Shown here one piece after another: positions 40,031 through 50,900 of a stretch of 64,000 nt of DNA; the stretch's first letter is position 1; the number at the start of each line of letters is the position of its first letter. This DNA is from Vibrionaceae bacterium (lineage in GTDB: Bacteria > Pseudomonadota > Gammaproteobacteria > Enterobacterales > Vibrionaceae). Position numbers and translations under genes: made by a program. Location: assembly GCA_018222805.1 (NCBI GenBank), contig JAAEZQ010000005.1:95368-159367 (forward strand), written 5' to 3'. The notes under the pieces are model-generated. The model was given only the letters and a program-made list of their open reading frames with translations, searched no databases and was not told the origin of the DNA.

Positions 40031-40909
40031 TTAAATACGCTTTGGAAAACGGAATCTGCCACCTGTGCGATAAATAACGAGAGAAAACAAAATGAGCAGG
40101 CAGCCAATAAGTTTGTTGGTCGTCAGTACTTCACCATACCAAAGGATACTCAATACCACTGTCCATACTGGCTCCAAAATCATAATCAAAGCGGCATTAC
40201 CCGCTTGGACAAACTTCTGCCCCATGGTTTGCATCACATAGCGTAAGCTGGTCGCAAGCAAGGTGCTGAGCCCAAACCACCACCAAATTGATGTATCAAC
40301 TTCACTTGGCAGTGACTCCATCAAATAAGAGACAACTAAACCAAGACAGCCCGCTGAAAATAACTGCAGGCAAGTCAGCAGTAAGACTGGTAGCTTCTGT
40401 GAGTACTTGCTGTTTACATTAAAGTGTAATGCCAAGAGAAGAGCCGCGCCAAGAAACCAAAATTGACTCGCAGACTGCTGCCACCCGTCAGCCAGAGAAA
40501 GAAAGGCTAACCCGATAACCGCGATTGGCAATGAGATCCAAAATATACGCTGTGGCCGCTGGCGGAACATGACCCAAGCAACAATAGGAACAAACAACAT
40601 CGACAAGCTCATGATGAACGCGCCCTCTCCTAGTGTATCGCTAATCGAAATCGCGTAGATCCACGTCATTACTGCACTACCTAGCAGTAAACCAACACCA
40701 CTTGCTGATAAAACATCGCTTAACTTCGCTGACAGCAGAGGTCGGTAGCATAAAGGTAGTAAAAAGAGCGACGCGATAGTAAATCGCGAACCGATAAAGC
40801 CAAAAGGTGGTAAGCCTTGTATGGTCTCTTTAGAGAAAATCCAACCAAGTGCCGCAATCATGGTAGTAGCGATAAGAATGATGGTCGCTTTATGTTCTGA
40901 GTTAAGCAT
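40031..40909 (-). CDS. DMT superfamily transporter (EamA-like)
   Basis: 292 aa, about ten hydrophobic helices, duplicated EamA pattern ending LEPVWTVVLSILWYGEVLTTNKLIGCLLILFSLVIY. Confidence 0.88.
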   Translation of the reverse strand: MLNSEHKATIILIATTMIAALGWIFSKETIQGLPPFGFIGSRFTIASLFLLPLCYRPLLSAKLSDVLSASGVGLLLGSAVMTWIYAISISDTLGEGAFIMSLSMLFVPIVAWVMFRQRPQRIFWISLPIAVIGLAFLSLADGWQQSASQFWFLGAALLLALHFNVNSKYSQKLPVLLLTCLQLFSAGCLGLVVSYLMESLPSEVDTSIWWWFGLSTLLATSLRYVMQTMGQKFVQAGNAALIMILEPVWTVVLSILWYGEVLTTNKLIGCLLILFSLVIYRTGGRFRFPKRI

Positions 40910-41156
40910 AATTACTCACAAAAATACTCGGTAACGAGCTCAACAGACGAGCTTTTTATGTCGATAAAATCGATGAGGGTTATTGTCTAAGCATCACAAA
41001 TACAGGCAAGAAATGAATTAAGAATGGAGCATGCTGACGTTTGCGAAACACAGATACTATACATGAAACTAACATACGTAACTACAATGAAAAACTGTGT
41101 TCTATTTAGAGTTGATATCGAATCAACGTGATAGTTCTTTTTATACCAGAAATGAA

Positions 41157-41187
41157 AAAGCCCTTTCCATACAGGAAAAGGCTTTGA
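41157..41187 (-). terminator. Terminator downstream of ackA
   Basis: aaaagccctttccatacaggaaaaggcttt stem-loop. Confidence 0.6.
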
Positions 41188-41211
41188 GGGAGTTTCCGAA
41201 TTGTGCTGATA

Positions 41212-42405
41212 TTACAGCAGCTCTACCGATTGTTGAGCGATAACCCACTCTTCATTGGTAGGAATTACCAGTACTTTCGCATCGAGTAATTCAGACTTAC
41301 CAATTTCACCCGAATTACCGAATCGAGCCTCTTCATTACCTTTCTCATCTTCAACGAAGCCAAGTAGGCTTAGGTTCTTCAGCACTTCACGGCGAATATC
41401 CAGAGAGTTTTCACCAATACCACCAGTAAAGATAATCGCATCTAAGCTATCGAGAGGAATCAGGTAAGAGCCAATGTATTTTGCGACGCGGTAAGTAAAC
41501 ACCTCAAACGCCAACTTTGCACCTTCATGACCTTCTTCCATCGCTTGCAGAATACCTCGAGCATCAGAAGTCACACCAGATACACCCAAGAAGCCAGATT
41601 TCTTATTTAGCGTATCGAAGACTTGCTCTTGACTCCAGCCTTTCTTCATTAAGAACTCAATGATACCTGGATCTAGGTCACCAGAGCGTGTGCCCATCAT
41701 TAGGCCAGCTAGAGGAGTAAAACCCATCGAGGTATCCAGCGATTGACCATCTTTGATAGCACATACAGAAGCACCATTGCCAAGATGTACCGTGATGAAG
41801 CTAGACTGCTCCACTGGTTTATTCAGCATTTTTGCTGCTTCACGACTTACAAAGTAATGGCTTGTACCGTGAAAGCCGTAGCGACGAATGCCATACTGTT
41901 CGTACAGTTCATGGGAAATAGCACCGGTAAACGCCTTTTGAGGCATCGTTTGGTGAAATGCAGTGTCGAAGACAGCAAATTGAGGAAGGCTTGGAAACGC
42001 TTCAATCGCAGCACGGATGCCAATAGCACCTGCAGGGTTATGTAATGGAGCAAGATCGGCAAGCTGTTCGATTTCTTGTGTCACTTCATCAGTAATGCGA
42101 ATCGTCGTTGTGAATTTTTCACCACCATGAACGATACGATGGCCTACAGCAACGATATCTTCAGCCAAACCTAATTCGTCAGTTAAACCTACTAGTTTTG
42201 CGATAGCAATTTTATGATGGCTATCGTCACCTTGGATAGAAATTTCCTTTTTTTCACCGTTGAATTTCCAGCTCATACGAGATTCTGGAAGACCAAAACA
42301 CTCACCCAGACCACTTAGAACGGCATCACCTGAATTTGAATCAATGACTGCGAACTTTAGTGACGAGCTTCCTGAGTTGATCACTAGTACAAACGAATTA
42401 GACAT
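41212..42405 (-). CDS. ackA: Acetate kinase
   Basis: VLVINSGSSSLKFAVID, GHRIVHGGEKF, YGFHGTSHYFVS, GVSGVTSDARGI; start MSNSFVLVINSG at 42405. Confidence 0.92.
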   Translation of the reverse strand: MSNSFVLVINSGSSSLKFAVIDSNSGDAVLSGLGECFGLPESRMSWKFNGEKKEISIQGDDSHHKIAIAKLVGLTDELGLAEDIVAVGHRIVHGGEKFTTTIRITDEVTQEIEQLADLAPLHNPAGAIGIRAAIEAFPSLPQFAVFDTAFHQTMPQKAFTGAISHELYEQYGIRRYGFHGTSHYFVSREAAKMLNKPVEQSSFITVHLGNGASVCAIKDGQSLDTSMGFTPLAGLMMGTRSGDLDPGIIEFLMKKGWSQEQVFDTLNKKSGFLGVSGVTSDARGILQAMEEGHEGAKLAFEVFTYRVAKYIGSYLIPLDSLDAIIFTGGIGENSLDIRREVLKNLSLLGFVEDEKGNEEARFGNSGEIGKSELLDAKVLVIPTNEEWVIAQQSVELL

Positions 42406-42704
42406 GAAATAGTTATCCTGTTGTGGAGCAGAGGTTGTCATTGCGTTTTCACGCGGCGTACTACTTGTTTGCCCGTTATTATTCAATAATTTTTTAATCT
42501 TTCAACTATCTTTTAAGTCTAATGGTCTGATTGAACATTTTTTATTGATCTAGGGCACTTTTTGATTTTATTCGACACAAAAAATATATCCAATTACATA
42601 AAAGATTTGTGATTCAGCCACCTTGTGCATAGTCTAAATAATGAGCTAACTTATTTATTAAACAAATAAAAAACAATAAACATATAAACACAACGAGGAA
42701 TATA

Positions 42705-44306
42705 GTGCCCAAAATAACGCTTTTGCTTGTCAGTTTAGGCTTAATTTTGCTTTGCTTCGGATGGCAAATGACAAAAAATATTCGCTCGAAAACAGATGTT
42801 GTTGGGTGGACGTGGCTGTTGGTGCTGATCAGCTATTTCATCATTGCTTACGCAGCCTACTTATACACCATTGTGCAAAAACCAGAAGCGTCGGCTCTCG
42901 AAATAGGGGTTTCTTTGTTCTTGTTTACCGGAAGTGTTTTTGCCGTCTTTGTCATAAAGTTTAGTAAAGACTCCATCATCGAATTGCACACCCTTGCGAA
43001 AAGCGAAAAGAAAAACGCCTTTCATGACGCGCTGACTGGCCTCCCTAACCGCAAATACTGTTTTGAGGTGATTAACGATCGCATTCAATCTGGCCTGCCT
43101 TTTTCGGTAATACTCTTTGATGTAGTGAACTTTAAACAAGTTAACGACGCGATGGGGCACTTTTGTGGTGACCAATTACTGATTCAAATAGGTCAAAGAC
43201 TGCAAGATACGCTTGAAGATAATGACAAAATCTTTCGAGTCGGTGGTGACGAGTTTGTGATAATCACAGCATCGGCTACTGAGCAGGATGGTAAGAAACT
43301 GATCGAGCAGCTCAATAAAGCACTTTCCGCTCGCTTTCTCCTCGACGAATTCCAAGTTTCTTCAGCTGTAGTGTTTGGTATAAGCACGTACCCGCAGGAT
43401 GCGGCATCCAATGAATTGCTGATAAAACATGCAGATGTTGCAATGTATCACGCTAAAAGTAACGGTAACCTTTTCGCATTCTATAATGACAACATGAATA
43501 TTGGGGCTAAATATCAGCTGGAAATTTCATCACGCATACAATTTGCGTTAGATCAGGAAGAATTTCGTTTGTATTACCAACCATTGATTGATGCTCGCAC
43601 CAGCACAGTGGTGGGCTTTGAAGCGGTCATTCGTTGGCAAGACGCGCAAGGTAATAACATTTCCCCAAATGATTTCATTCCAATTGCCGAACGCAGTAAT
43701 CAAGTCAACAACATAACCATGTGGGTGCTAGGACGAGTCGAAAAAGATCTGAAAACCTTTATCCGCAGAGGCATTAAACTGCCGATTCATGTCAACTTAT
43801 CTGCTAAAGACCTATCATCAAACGCATTACTTATTCGCCTAAAAAAGTTAATCGAACATTCTCCTGAATTTGCCTATCTTCTCAGTTTAGAGATAACAGA
43901 AACAATGGCGATCGACAGAGTTAAAGAACTTAACCCACTGATACATGAAATAAAAGGACTTGGGATCAAGATCAGTCTGGATGACTTTGGTACGGGCTAT
44001 TCCTCTCTGTCACTGTTAAGAGACCTTCCGGTAGATCAAATTAAGATCGACCGCTCATTCTTATCCACCGCGAACCGAACTGAAGGCACACGCTCCATTG
44101 TTGAAAACACCATTGCCCTTGCGCACGGGCTCGGCTACTCCGTGGTTGCAGAGGGCGTACAAGATATGGATACCCTGCACTTTCTACGCAATCGCGGCTG
44201 TGACATTATCCAAGGCTACTTATTCTGCCCAGCTCTCCCACTTGAAGAAGTGATCAATTGGGTCACAGAGCACGACGAGAAACTCGACAATTTCCTTACC
44301 GCATAA
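42705..44306 (+). CDS. Membrane-bound GGDEF-EAL protein
   Basis: Two N-terminal TM helices; DALTGLPNRKYCFE, FRVGGDEFVIITAS; EAL-domain motifs GFEAVIRW and DDFGTGYSSLSLLRDLPVDQIKIDRSF. Confidence 0.92.
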   Translation: MPKITLLLVSLGLILLCFGWQMTKNIRSKTDVVGWTWLLVLISYFIIAYAAYLYTIVQKPEASALEIGVSLFLFTGSVFAVFVIKFSKDSIIELHTLAKSEKKNAFHDALTGLPNRKYCFEVINDRIQSGLPFSVILFDVVNFKQVNDAMGHFCGDQLLIQIGQRLQDTLEDNDKIFRVGGDEFVIITASATEQDGKKLIEQLNKALSARFLLDEFQVSSAVVFGISTYPQDAASNELLIKHADVAMYHAKSNGNLFAFYNDNMNIGAKYQLEISSRIQFALDQEEFRLYYQPLIDARTSTVVGFEAVIRWQDAQGNNISPNDFIPIAERSNQVNNITMWVLGRVEKDLKTFIRRGIKLPIHVNLSAKDLSSNALLIRLKKLIEHSPEFAYLLSLEITETMAIDRVKELNPLIHEIKGLGIKISLDDFGTGYSSLSLLRDLPVDQIKIDRSFLSTANRTEGTRSIVENTIALAHGLGYSVVAEGVQDMDTLHFLRNRGCDIIQGYLFCPALPLEEVINWVTEHDEKLDNFLTA

Positions 44307-44341
44307 AAAAACCGAGCATGTTAACTATGCTCGGCTTTTGC
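44307..44341. terminator. Bidirectional terminator
   Basis: aaaaaaccgagcatgttaactatgctcggctttt between convergent genes. Confidence 0.8.
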
Positions 44342-44388
44342 AATTTGCTTTTATCTAAATCAGGTTATATGAAATAACCTAACTCGAT

Positions 44389-46290
44389 TTATGCTTCTTG
44401 TGTACGACGGCTACGGCCGTGACCACGCTCACCACGGTAGTTACCACGGTGATCACCACCACGGTTACGGTCGAAACGACGCTCACCACCTTCTCGGTTA
44501 CCATCGCGGTTACCTTCACGGTTACCACGGAAACCACCCTCGCGACGGCCACCTTCGCGACGAGCACCGTCACGGTTACCACGGTAACCACCATCACGAC
44601 GTCCGCCATCACGACGACCACCACGAGACTCACGGAAATCATCGAAATCACATACTACAGCACCAACATCTTGTTGACGGATACGTAGTTTGCTTAGCTT
44701 GTTCGCCGCTTCAGAGGTCATTGCTTTTGGTAGCTGTACGAATGTGTGACCTTGCGCTAGCTTGATAGCACCGATAGAACCTTTGCCTAGGCCAAGTTCG
44801 TTCGCCAGAGCACCAACGATATCTTTAACTTGAACACCTTGCTCACGACCAACTTGTAGCTGGTACGTATCCCAATCTTGGTTGTTGAAGTTACGACCGC
44901 CATTGTCACGCTCTTCACGACGCTCTTTACGACGCTGCTTGTCGCGCTCAATCGCTTCAACCATTGGATCTTCACCAATGTAGAACAACGGACGTTTACC
45001 TTGCTGACGCTTAAGAAGCATCGCAGCAAGCATCGCTGGATCGATTTCCAGAGAAGTTTGTAGTTTCTCAACCAACTCAGCAAACTTATCTAGTGATTTG
45101 TGTTCTTTCTCAGCTTCTAGCTCCGCACCTAGTTTAGCTAGACGAGCTTCAGCAACCTGGTCACGTAGAGGAAGTTGAATCTCTTCCATTGATGACTTAG
45201 TTACACGCTCGATAGTGCGCAGCATGCGAATTTGGTTTGTACGAACGAGAAGAATCGCTTTACCTTTACGTCCAGCACGACCTGTACGGCCGATACGGTG
45301 GATGTATGACTCTACGTCGAACGGGATGTCGTAGTTAAATACGTGAGTAATACGAGGAACGTCAAGGCCACGTGCAACAACGTCAGTTGCAACAAGGATA
45401 TCGATAACACCCTGTTTGATGTGATCAACAGTACGCTCACGTAGAGACTGAGGAATATCGCCATGTAGTGCAGCAGCTTTAAAGCCACGAGCTGACAGCC
45501 AATCAGCTAAACGCTCGGTATCTTGACGAGTACGTACGAATACAATTGATGCATCCGTTTCTTCAGTTTCAAGAAGACGAGACATCGCTTCATCTTTCTC
45601 TACACCCTTCACTACCCAGAACTGCTGTTGAACTTTGTCTACAGTGTGGTTCTTACCAGCAACGTCTACCATTACAGGGTCACGAAGGAAGCGCTCAACA
45701 ATCTTTTTCAGCATTGGAGGCATAGTTGCAGAGAATAGAACGCGTTGTGCTGATTCAGGAGCGTGCTCCATAATTGCAGTTACGTCGTCAACGAAACCCA
45801 TGTTTAGCATTTCGTCCGCTTCATCTAGAACGAAGGTACTAACTTCATCTAAGTGTAAGCGCTCACGGTTGATAAGGTCTTGAACACGGCCAGGCGTACC
45901 AACAATGACATGCGCACCGTTCTTAAGCGCACGCATTTGATCGACGATAGACGCACCACCGTAGATTTCTAGAACTTTCAAGCCCTTGATATTTTTACCA
46001 AGATTCTTCATTTCAGCGGCAACCTGAATCGCTAGCTCACGAGTTGGAGCAAGTACGATTGCTTGTGGTTTACGTTGATTAAGATCTAGTTTGTTTAGAA
46101 GAGGCAGAGAGAATGCTGCCGTTTTACCTGTACCCGTTTGTGCCTTGCCCAGCGCGTCAACACCTTCCAACAGGTGTGGGATTGCCGCAGCCTGAATTGG
46201 AGTTGGTGACACGAAACCCATTCCGTCTAGAGCAGAAAGGATAGAATCATTCAGAGATAAATCACTGAATTGAATAACAGAATCTTGCAT
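44389..46290 (-). CDS. deaD: DEAD-box ATP-dependent RNA helicase (DeaD/CsdA-like)
   Basis: AQTGTGKTAAF, VLDEADEML, SATMP, HRIGRTGRAGRKG; C-terminal DbpA-type RNA-binding domain and RGG-rich tail. Confidence 0.93.
   Translation of the reverse strand: MQDSVIQFSDLSLNDSILSALDGMGFVSPTPIQAAAIPHLLEGVDALGKAQTGTGKTAAFSLPLLNKLDLNQRKPQAIVLAPTRELAIQVAAEMKNLGKNIKGLKVLEIYGGASIVDQMRALKNGAHVIVGTPGRVQDLINRERLHLDEVSTFVLDEADEMLNMGFVDDVTAIMEHAPESAQRVLFSATMPPMLKKIVERFLRDPVMVDVAGKNHTVDKVQQQFWVVKGVEKDEAMSRLLETEETDASIVFVRTRQDTERLADWLSARGFKAAALHGDIPQSLRERTVDHIKQGVIDILVATDVVARGLDVPRITHVFNYDIPFDVESYIHRIGRTGRAGRKGKAILLVRTNQIRMLRTIERVTKSSMEEIQLPLRDQVAEARLAKLGAELEAEKEHKSLDKFAELVEKLQTSLEIDPAMLAAMLLKRQQGKRPLFYIGEDPMVEAIERDKQRRKERREERDNGGRNFNNQDWDTYQLQVGREQGVQVKDIVGALANELGLGKGSIGAIKLAQGHTFVQLPKAMTSEAANKLSKLRIRQQDVGAVVCDFDDFRESRGGRRDGGRRDGGYRGNRDGARREGGRREGGFRGNREGNRDGNREGGERRFDRNRGGDHRGNYRGERGHGRSRRTQEA
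44400..44640 (-). repeat. Degenerate RGG/RDGG/REGG-encoding repeats in the helicase tail
   Basis: GGRRDGGRRDGGYRGNRDGARREGGRREGGFRGNREGNRDGNREGG; generates long spurious ORFs in other frames. Confidence 0.8.
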
Positions 46291-46797
46291 TGGGATCCTA
46301 CTTAATTAAACAAAAAAACAGTCCCATATGCTCTTCCAATTCAATACTGAATTATCCAGATACTAAATCCATTCAGATAGGAATTAGCACAGTACACAAC
46401 CGCGATAAGCCATTAGGGACGACTAAGGGAGGCGGATTATTCCTTAAAAGCATAAAAAAAGCCAGAAAAAATTGAATTACATCACAATTTATTCTCAACA
46501 ATGGCATTTTCGCATAAAATACCACCAGCCCACCATTTAAAAAAAAGCGCGCCATGAAAATTGATGAATTCTTCACCAAACACAAATCACTACGCCGCTG
46601 TTTATCAGCCCATGTTTTATAGAAGGCTCTCAGCGAAATACGCTCTATCGGTAATAATAGCTCGCATTGGTCATAGCCTGTTTACCTTTTGTATTGAAAG
46701 TTTGGTTGAATGCAGACTGACCGTTGAGGTTTCGCTATTTGTTATTAAAAAAACACCTTAATAAACCAGGCTTCGGAATGCTTAACGACCACTAACC

Positions 46798-47904
46798 TTA
46801 GTCCCTGCTTAAGAGTTTCTTTTCCTCATCAAAGTCAGCATGCATTAATGCGATGCGTTTGAACTCGTCTTGAATTTCGATAAACGCTTGCAGTATAGTC
46901 GGGTCAAAATCATCTGGCGAGGTACGTCCGTCACCTTTGGTGATAATCTCGACGGCCTTTTCATGGGTAAAAGGCGGCTTGTAAACGCGTTTACTGATTA
47001 GCGCGTCATAGACATCGGCCATGGCCATGAGTCGTCCTGAAAGTGGTATTTCCTCGCCTTTTAAGCCTTGTGGGTAGCCTTTTCCGTTCCATTTTTCTTG
47101 ATGAGTATATGCAATTTCTTTAGCGATATGAATAAAGGCATTTGCCCCCAAACGTAACTCTGCTCTTTTCAACGTATTATAACCGTAAATGGTATGCCGT
47201 TTCATTTCCTCATATTCTTCTTCGGTCAACTTGCCCGGTTTTTGTAAGATATGATCCGGAACACCTACTTTACCGACATCATGAAGTGGTGAAGAAATAT
47301 AAAGTAGCTGAATATAGTCATCCGTGAGAATATCACTGAACTTACCTTGCTTTTGTAAATGCTTCGCCAAGGCTTTAACATAATTTTGAGTTCGCTTGAT
47401 GTGTCCACCCGTTTCAGGGTCCCGGTATTCCGCTAAGGTACCCAGGCTTTCGATCATTACAGATTGAGTAAGCTGTAGCTCCTGAGTCCGTTCGACAACC
47501 ATTCTTTCCAACTCATCTTTATTCTGCTTCACAATAAGTTGATTTCGGACTCTTGTTTTAACCAACGCTGGCGAAAAAGGCTTGGTTATGTAGTCTTCGG
47601 CTCCCAGAGAAAGCCCCTTATATTCATCTTTTTCGTCAGACAAAGCGCTAACAAATATGATTGGTATCTTTTCAGTCTGTGGCATGAGCTTAAGCTGTTC
47701 ACAAACTTCATATCCGTCCATGCCTGGCATCTTAATGTCTAATAATATCAAATCAGGTTGGGGGACTTTTTGAGCCAGCTCTATCGCCTTAGGACCATTC
47801 GTGGCCGCGATGATTTTGTAATCTTTTTTTAGCAGCTGCATCAACACCTGTATATTTTCTGGCGCATCATCAACGATGAGAATTTTTTTTTGTTTCTGTT
47901 CCAT
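46798..47904 (-). CDS. Response regulator with HD-GYP domain
   Basis: REC (KILIVDDAPENIQVLMQLL, LILLDIKMPGMDGYEV) plus HD-GYP (SSPLHDVGKVGVPDHILQKPGKL; KWNGKGYPQGLKGEEIPLSGRLMAMADVYDAL). Confidence 0.92.
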   Translation of the reverse strand: MEQKQKKILIVDDAPENIQVLMQLLKKDYKIIAATNGPKAIELAQKVPQPDLILLDIKMPGMDGYEVCEQLKLMPQTEKIPIIFVSALSDEKDEYKGLSLGAEDYITKPFSPALVKTRVRNQLIVKQNKDELERMVVERTQELQLTQSVMIESLGTLAEYRDPETGGHIKRTQNYVKALAKHLQKQGKFSDILTDDYIQLLYISSPLHDVGKVGVPDHILQKPGKLTEEEYEEMKRHTIYGYNTLKRAELRLGANAFIHIAKEIAYTHQEKWNGKGYPQGLKGEEIPLSGRLMAMADVYDALISKRVYKPPFTHEKAVEIITKGDGRTSPDDFDPTILQAFIEIQDEFKRIALMHADFDEEKKLLSRD

Positions 47905-47922
47905 ACCCCCCCTCCTCCTGAG

Positions 47923-50900
47923 TTATCTGTTGAGAGAATTCATCATTTTCTCGACAAGTTGAGCAGCTAAGTCGACATCGAATGTATCTAAACTGGCGAC
48001 CAGCTCCTTAGTAAGTCCCTGTGCCGGTGTACCTTGCAACTTACTCTCTAATACATCGGCAATGTGAATTGCTTCAGACAAATCGTCTTCCAAAACGCGG
48101 TTCAGTTCGGTGAGAAGGGCTTTAATCTCCTCTGGATCCATATTTTCACAAGCCTCTATATCCTTTGAGCGAGTCTGATCTCCGCTCTCGAGAATCACTT
48201 GGTTGACTGACTGCAAAACCTCTTTTAGAACTGCTTGAAACTCATCGAGTAAACTATCAATACCCTTCAGAGGTTTCTCTCGTAGTGCTCTCTCAGTATT
48301 AGCCGCACTACGAGCGAGTTCTGTTGCTCCTAAGTTTCCGGCAACACCCTTTATGGTATGAGCGAGTCTTGCTGCGGTATCCAAATCACCCTTGCTCACT
48401 GTAGTACGTATATCATGTACTACAGTCGCGTGCTCGGTGAGAAGTTTTTTAAGCAGTTTTATGTACAACTTGTGATTGCCGTTCAACCGTGCAAGCGCAC
48501 CTTGAATGTTCAACCCCGGAAGTTCGTGGATTGGAAAATCCATATCTGCAGTATCAGAAGTCATAACATAATTACTTGTTTGTTCGGGAACCCACTTAAC
48601 CAGCGCTTGATATAACTCATCAGGGTTGATGGGCTTAGTAACGTAGTCATTCATTCCAACCTGCTCACTTCTCTTTTTATCTTCTTCCATAGCGTGAGCC
48701 GTCATCGCGATAATCGGCAAGGTCTTACCCATCTGACGAATTTGACGAGTTGCCGTAAAGCCATCCATAACTGGCATCTGAACATCCATTAGTATCACGT
48801 CAAATTCATTCGTTTTTACTTTCTCTAATGCTTCTTCCCCATTATCTGCCGTTTCCACATTGAGTTTAAATCTCTTCAGAAGATCCAAAGCAACCTGCTG
48901 ATTAATGTCGTTATCTTCCACTAACAGCACTTTGGCTCCTGATATTTTCTTCAATGATCTCGTATCTAATTTAGGTACTGTTCGGATACTGGCTTTTTCA
49001 TCTGCGATGCCAAAACGCGAAGTGAAATAGAATGTACTTCCCTTACCAAATTCACTCTCAACATTGATTTCTCCGCCCATCAACTCAACCAGTTTGCGAC
49101 AAATTGACAAGCCTAAACCAGTACCACCATACTTTCTGGTTGTAGAACCATCTGCCTGTACAAAAGGTTCAAATAGAGATTCCATCTGTTTCTCAGTAAG
49201 GCCGATCCCTGTGTCTTTCACCAAGAATTTCACAGAAACTTGCTGCGCATCTTTTCTCGTCAACTCAGCAGAAATGGTAATTTCCCCTTTATGTGTGAAT
49301 TTCACAGCGTTGCCTACAAGATTGATAAGAACTTGGCCTAGGCGCAATGGGTCGCCAATTAAGTAACGGGGGACATCGGGTGATATATTGAAGCGAAGGG
49401 TGAGCGCCTTCTCTTCACATCTAATGCTGGAAATAGTGGAAAGGTTACTCATAACCTCATCGAGATTAAAGGCAACTTTTTCAATATTCATTTTCCCAGC
49501 TTCAATCTTAGAAAAGTCGAGAATATCGTTAATGATACCAAGCAAAGAGTGCGCTGAGCGACTGACCTTACTAATATAATCCCTTTGCAGTGGAGAAAGA
49601 TCCGTTTCCAAAGCTAAGTAGCTCATACCAATGATCGCGTTCATTGGTGTACGTATCTCATGGCTCATCCGAGCAAGAAAGTCACTTTTCGCCTGAGCTG
49701 CGTCTACAGCCAACTCTTTCGCGAGCGTGAGCTCCTGCTCTACTTGTTTTAATTGGGTTATATCGCGAGCAACCCCTTCAATGACCGGCTTATCATTGAT
49801 TTCAATCACATTTAATAATATATCGGCCGTAAACTCCTCACCATTTAGGCGTCGATGTACCCACTGGAAGCGAAGACTACCTTTTTTTAATACTTCCGCC
49901 ACTTTCTGCTCCGCCAATTCCCTTGAAGGCAATCCATCAGGTTGAAATTCTGACGAAACATCCGCTGGGTGGTACTTAGTAAATTCTTCAACGCTATCAC
50001 ACCCAAACATTTCTAGAGCCGCAGGATTACAATCAATAAAATGCTCTGAATCGAAAAGCATAACCGCATCGCCCGTCGCCTCGTAAATCGTCCGGAACTT
50101 ACTTTCACTGCTTTTTAGTTTCCGTTCGCTCTGCTTGCGTTCGGTAATATCAAGAAACCAACCAAGAATCCCCTCTTTGCCAAATAACCGTATCGGCATG
50201 AAACTCGCAAAAACGTCTCGAATGTCGTGCTCCGGAGAGTACATCTGGATTTCAAAATTGTTTACATGCCCATGATTCTCTAGTTGACTAACCATTTTTT
50301 CCCTTTCTTCCGGGCGGACGTAAATGTTCGTTGCGGGTTGATCAATTTGGGCATCTACCATTTCAAGTACTTTAGGGTTTACAAATTTAAATACCCCATC
50401 TACGGTAAAAGCAACCCCAATCGGGCTAGTATCGAGCATGATCTGCAACTGCTCCCTTTCTTCAGCAATGGCATTTTCGAGAGCTTTTTGTTCCGTAATA
50501 TCCGTCGCAATACAGACCAGTGCATAAGCGTCACCATTTTCATCTAATAGTGGCACTTTCGAAGTGAGATAATTGTGTAAGGTACCATCAGGATGTGGCA
50601 CCGATTCTTCGAATGTTTTAGGTTTACGACTATTCATGATCTCCTGATCGTCACCCATAATTCTGGTCGCAGTTTCGGCATCAAAAAACTCTGCGTCGGT
50701 TTTTCCCAGCACTTGTTCAGACTGACAGCCAGTCGCCAGAAGATGATATTTATTCACAACAAGGTGGCGTCCATCCCGATCCTTAAGAATGACGATATTT
50801 GGAACATTATCGATGATGCTCCTTAATAGCGTTTTACGCTGCTCTAGTTCATCCAACGCTTTACGCTTCTCTGTGATGTCCTCTTTAACGGCAACAAAGT

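Noticed and set aside
44379-44765. Overlapping ORFs rich in Val/Thr/His opposite or out of frame with deaD
   Set aside because: They are by-products of the repetitive RGG-coding tail; low-complexity translations with no independent start signals.
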